From: an uncultured Gammaproteobacteria bacterium
GTDB taxonomy: Bacteria; Pseudomonadota; Gammaproteobacteria; HyVt-429
Direction of reading: 5' to 3'
DNA length: 64,000 bases
Assembly (NCBI GenBank): GCA_947259975.1
Contig: CAMYOD010000018.1
Coordinates: 39,629 to 103,628 of the forward strand
Made by a program: the position numbers and the translations under genes. This document shows positions 61,481 through 64,000 of the stretch, piece after piece. The notes under the pieces are model-generated. The model searched no databases. It saw only the letters and a list, made by a program, of their open reading frames with translations, and was not told where the DNA came from. Numbering within the stretch: the stretch's first letter is position 1; each line of letters begins with the position of its first letter.

Positions 61481-63940
61481 ATGAATGATGCACACAACAC
61501 TCAGGCCACCCGTTTCGTCGATCCGGTGTGCGGCATGTCGGTGGACGGGGATACCAGCCTTTGCGACGAACACCAGGGCCAGGCCTATTTCTTTTGTAGC
61601 GAACACTGTCTGACGAAATTTCGCCGCGCACCAAAGGACTACGTCGATGCCACGCGGGCTCACGAGGCGGCCGGCACCGCGACCGCGGATTCCGCCGGCA
61701 CGATGCGGCGCGAAGTCGATGAATATACCTGTCCCATGCATCCCGAGGTGCGTCAGACGGGGCCGGGGGACTGTCCGAAATGCGGCATGGCCCTGGAACC
61801 CGCGGGTGCTCCGGCCGCTGCTCGATCCGAATACGTCTGTCCCATGCACCCGGAAATCGTGCAAGACTACCCGGGCAGTTGTCCGAAATGCGGTATGGCA
61901 TTGGAGCCACGTACCGTCATCACCGAGGGCGAGGACGATACCGAATTACGGGACATGACCCGCCGCTTCTGGGTGACGTCCTTGCTCGCGATTCCGGTGT
62001 TTCTCAGCGCCATGGCGGCGGAATTCTGGCCCGAGGCGACGGCTCAAATCATCAACCCCCGCTACCGTCAATGGCTGGAGCTGATCCTGGCCACGCCGGC
62101 GGTGTTGTGGGGGGGATGGCCGTTTTTTGAACGCGGCTGGAAATCGCTGGTCACACGCAATCTCAATATGTTCACCCTTATTGGCCTGGGTGTCTCCGTG
62201 GCCTGGGCGTACAGCGTAGTGGCGGTTCTGGCGCCGGAAATTTTCCCCCGCTCAGTGTTTAACGAAATGGGCGTGGTGCCGGTGTACTTCGAGGCCGCGG
62301 CCGTGATTACCGCCCTGGTGCTGCTCGGCCAAGTGCTGGAACTACGCGCCCGTTCCCGCACCAACGCCGCCATCAAAATGCTGCTCGGATTGGCCCCGAA
62401 CACGGCGCGCATCGTGCGTGATGACGGTCGCGAGGAGGACATCCCGCTGGAGCTGGTAGTGCCGGGGAACACCCTGCGGGTCCGCCCCGGGGAAAAAGTC
62501 CCGGTAGACGGTAGCGTGATCGATGGAAACAGCAGTGTTGATGAATCCATGGTCACCGGTGAACCCATCCCGGTGGCTAAGTCACCCGGAGACCGATTGA
62601 TCGGCGCCACGGTCAACGGGACCGGCAGTCTTGTTATGCGCGCCGAAAAGGTCGGGGCCGACACCCTGCTCGCCCAGATCGTCAATATGGTGGCCGAGGC
62701 CCAGCGCTCGCGCGCCCCCATCCAGAGGCTGGTGGATATCGTCTCGAGCTACTTCGTCCCGGCGGTGGTTATCATCGCCATTGCAACTTTCGTTGTCTGG
62801 AACGTCTGGGGTCCGGAACCCGCGCTGGCGTTCGCGGTAATCAACGCGGTGGCCGTTTTGATCATCGCCTGTCCCTGTGCGTTGGGTCTTGCCACACCCA
62901 TGTCCATTATGGTGGGCACCGGCAAAGGGGCGCTGTTGGGGGTGTTGTTTAAGGACGCCGAAGCACTTGAAGTCATGCGCAAGGTGGACACGCTGGTGGT
63001 GGACAAAACCGGCACCCTGACCGAGGGTCGGCCGGCGTTGGTAGCCGTGACCACGGTCGGGGGCATCGAGCAGCAGAAGGCCCTGCGCCTGGCCGCGAGC
63101 CTGGAACGGGCCAGCGAGCATCCCTTGGCGGAGGCCATCGTGCGGGGCGCTGAAGAACGGGGCGTAAACCTGGCCACTGCCGACAATTTTCAGTCGGTCA
63201 CCGGCAAGGGGGTCACCGGCCAGGTGGATGGTCGTCGCGTGGCGTTGGGAAATCTCAAATTATTCGAAAGCCTGGGCATCGATGCCGGTGACCTGCCGCA
63301 ACAGGCTGACGGACGGCGCGCCGAAGCCCAGACTGTGATGTTGCTGGCCATCGACGGCAGGGCAGCCGGTTTAATCGGTGTCGCCGATCCCATCAAGGAA
63401 ACCACGCCCGAGGCCATCGCCAATCTACACGCGGAAGGTGTGCAGGTGGTGATGTTAACCGGTGACAACCGGACCACGGCCCAGGCGGTGGCCAAGCGGC
63501 TCGATATCGACCGGGTTGAGGCCGAGGTCCTGCCGGACCAGAAGGCATCCATCGTTAAACAACTGCAGGCGGAAGGCCGGATGGTCGCCATGGCCGGCGA
63601 CGGAATCAATGATGCCCCGGCTCTGGCGCAGGCCCATGTCGGAATTGCCATGGGTACCGGCACCGACGTGGCCATGGAGAGCGCCGGTGTGACCCTGGTC
63701 AAAGGGGACCTGCGCGGTATCGTGCGCGCGCGTCGACTGAGCCGCGCGACCATGCGCAATATTCGCGAGAACTTGTTTTTCGCGTTCATATACAACTCCC
63801 TGGGTGTGCCCGTGGCGGCAGGCGTGTTGTATCCGTTTTTCGGGCTGTTGCTCTCCCCGATGATTGCCGCCGCGGCCATGAGCTTCAGTTCCGTTTCAGT
63901 GATCACCAACGCGCTGCGCCTGCGGCGCATACGCGTCTGA
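61481..63940 (+). CDS. Copper-translocating P1B-type ATPase with YHS and heavy-metal domains
   Basis: Inner-membrane copper-type efflux ATPase of 819 residues. The N-terminus has a YHS domain (about 11-55; [23 protein letters not shown]) and two heavy-metal-binding modules (82-107 and 118-143; TCPMHPEV...[10 protein letters not shown] and VCPMHPEI...[10 protein letters not shown]). The membrane part has the CPC motif ([13 protein letters not shown]), the A-domain TGEP, phosphorylation DKTGTLTEG, and [15 protein letters not shown]8 [18 protein letters not shown] fits Cu(I)/Ag(I) P1B-1 ATPases. There is no standard MxCxxC HMA domain. Preceded by AAGGAGGG. Confidence 0.95.
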   Translation: MNDAHNTQATRFVDPVCGMSVDGDTSLCDEHQGQAYFFCSEHCLTKFRRAPKDYVDATRAHEAAGTATADSAGTMRREVDEYTCPMHPEVRQTGPGDCPKCGMALEPAGAPAAARSEYVCPMHPEIVQDYPGSCPKCGMALEPRTVITEGEDDTELRDMTRRFWVTSLLAIPVFLSAMAAEFWPEATAQIINPRYRQWLELILATPAVLWGGWPFFERGWKSLVTRNLNMFTLIGLGVSVAWAYSVVAVLAPEIFPRSVFNEMGVVPVYFEAAAVITALVLLGQVLELRARSRTNAAIKMLLGLAPNTARIVRDDGREEDIPLELVVPGNTLRVRPGEKVPVDGSVIDGNSSVDESMVTGEPIPVAKSPGDRLIGATVNGTGSLVMRAEKVGADTLLAQIVNMVAEAQRSRAPIQRLVDIVSSYFVPAVVIIAIATFVVWNVWGPEPALAFAVINAVAVLIIACPCALGLATPMSIMVGTGKGALLGVLFKDAEALEVMRKVDTLVVDKTGTLTEGRPALVAVTTVGGIEQQKALRLAASLERASEHPLAEAIVRGAEERGVNLATADNFQSVTGKGVTGQVDGRRVALGNLKLFESLGIDAGDLPQQADGRRAEAQTVMLLAIDGRAAGLIGVADPIKETTPEAIANLHAEGVQVVMLTGDNRTTAQAVAKRLDIDRVEAEVLPDQKASIVKQLQAEGRMVAMAGDGINDAPALAQAHVGIAMGTGTDVAMESAGVTLVKGDLRGIVRARRLSRATMRNIRENLFFAFIYNSLGVPVAAGVLYPFFGLLLSPMIAAAAMSFSSVSVITNALRLRRIRV

Positions 63941-63970
63941 CTATTGCGACCTATATCGGGAGGATGAGAA

Positions 63971-64000
63971 ATGTCTGACGAATATGCCTACGGCATGTGG
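63971..64000 (+). CDS. Start of a gene running beyond the window
   Basis: Only ten codons are visible from the ATG at 63971 (MSDEYAYGMW), with GGGAGGATGAG upstream at good spacing, 30 nt after the P-type ATPase stop. It is probably the next gene of the same operon. Too short to name; similar starts occur in isoprenylcysteine-type methyltransferases, but that is a weak guess. Confidence 0.55.
   Translation, partial: MSDEYAYGMW

Noticed and set aside
45830..63940. Transposon or integrative element genes framing the metal island
   Set aside because: No transposase, integrase, att-like direct repeat or tRNA was seen at either visible edge; the right edge lies outside the window.

Overview
The window looks like the chromosome of a high-GC gammaproteobacterium outside the Enterobacterales, probably a respiratory, facultatively anaerobic environmental organism. 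Reasons: the yrbG-kdsD-kdsC-lptCAB and mlaFEDCB-ibaG clusters, hisGDC after murA, separate hisI and hisE followed by tatABC, an algW/degS-type protease beside petABC, sspAB, and an ANR/DNR-type regulator pair. This arrangement resembles pseudomonads and Chromatiales-like gammaproteobacteria. I cannot name the species from sequence alone. No rRNA, tRNA, CRISPR array or transposase gene was recognised.

Positions 1-9,114 hold envelope genes. On the minus strand are a Ca/Na antiporter, kdsD, kdsC, lptC, lptA and the start of lptB (Kdo synthesis and LPS export). On the plus strand are a DUF72-like gene, mlaFEDCB (retrograde phospholipid transport), ibaG and grxD. Positions 9,249-19,168 hold murA, then hisGDC, hisB, hisH, hisA, hisF, hisI, hisE, then tatABC. 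Positions 19,271-26,000 hold a DUF255 thioredoxin-domain protein, two tiny tandem paralogues rich in DRR motifs, an acetolactate-synthase-like enzyme, a CBS-containing site-2 protease and an AlgW/DegS protease. Positions 26,135-33,774 hold petABC (cytochrome bc1), sspAB, hslVU, a small heat shock protein and argB. hslVU and hsp20 are each preceded by a good sigma-32-type promoter.

Positions 34,130-38,027 hold glrK-qseG-glrR and a small EF-hand gene. Between glrR and the EF-hand gene lie a near-perfect sigma-54 promoter and two palindromes of the GlrR operator form TGTC-N10-GACA (one exact, one with a single mismatch). This points to a GlrR-controlled Ca-binding protein. Positions 38,159-45,097 hold a 5-oxoprolinase, moeA, a small thioredoxin-fold protein, a DNR-like regulator and an FNR/ANR with its iron-sulfur cysteines.

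Positions 45,223 to 64,000 look like a metal (mainly copper) handling island. It starts beside a truncated cytochrome-d1 (NirS/NirN-type) remnant. It carries three small exported Cys-rich CopL-like proteins, a Tat-exported multicopper oxidase CopA, CopB, a lipoprotein cytochrome c, a DUF302 protein, an outer-membrane-barrel-like protein with a His/Glu/Asp-rich insert, a MerR regulator, an AhpD-like protein, a beta-propeller, small exported proteins, a DsbC-like protein, an NfeD-like protein and a second, solo Rieske protein. It ends with a two-permease ABC transporter whose ATPase is fused to a YHS domain, and a YHS/heavy-metal-domain P1B ATPase behind a MerR-type promoter.

Two of the CopL-like genes have perfect FNR boxes (TTGAT-N4-ATCAA) with identical 22-bp spacing to a -10 element. 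This suggests that the FNR/ANR or DNR encoded nearby couples the island to oxygen or nitrogen-oxide status. The least familiar part is the solo Rieske plus ABC-YHS module together with the oxygen-responsive CopL-like genes.
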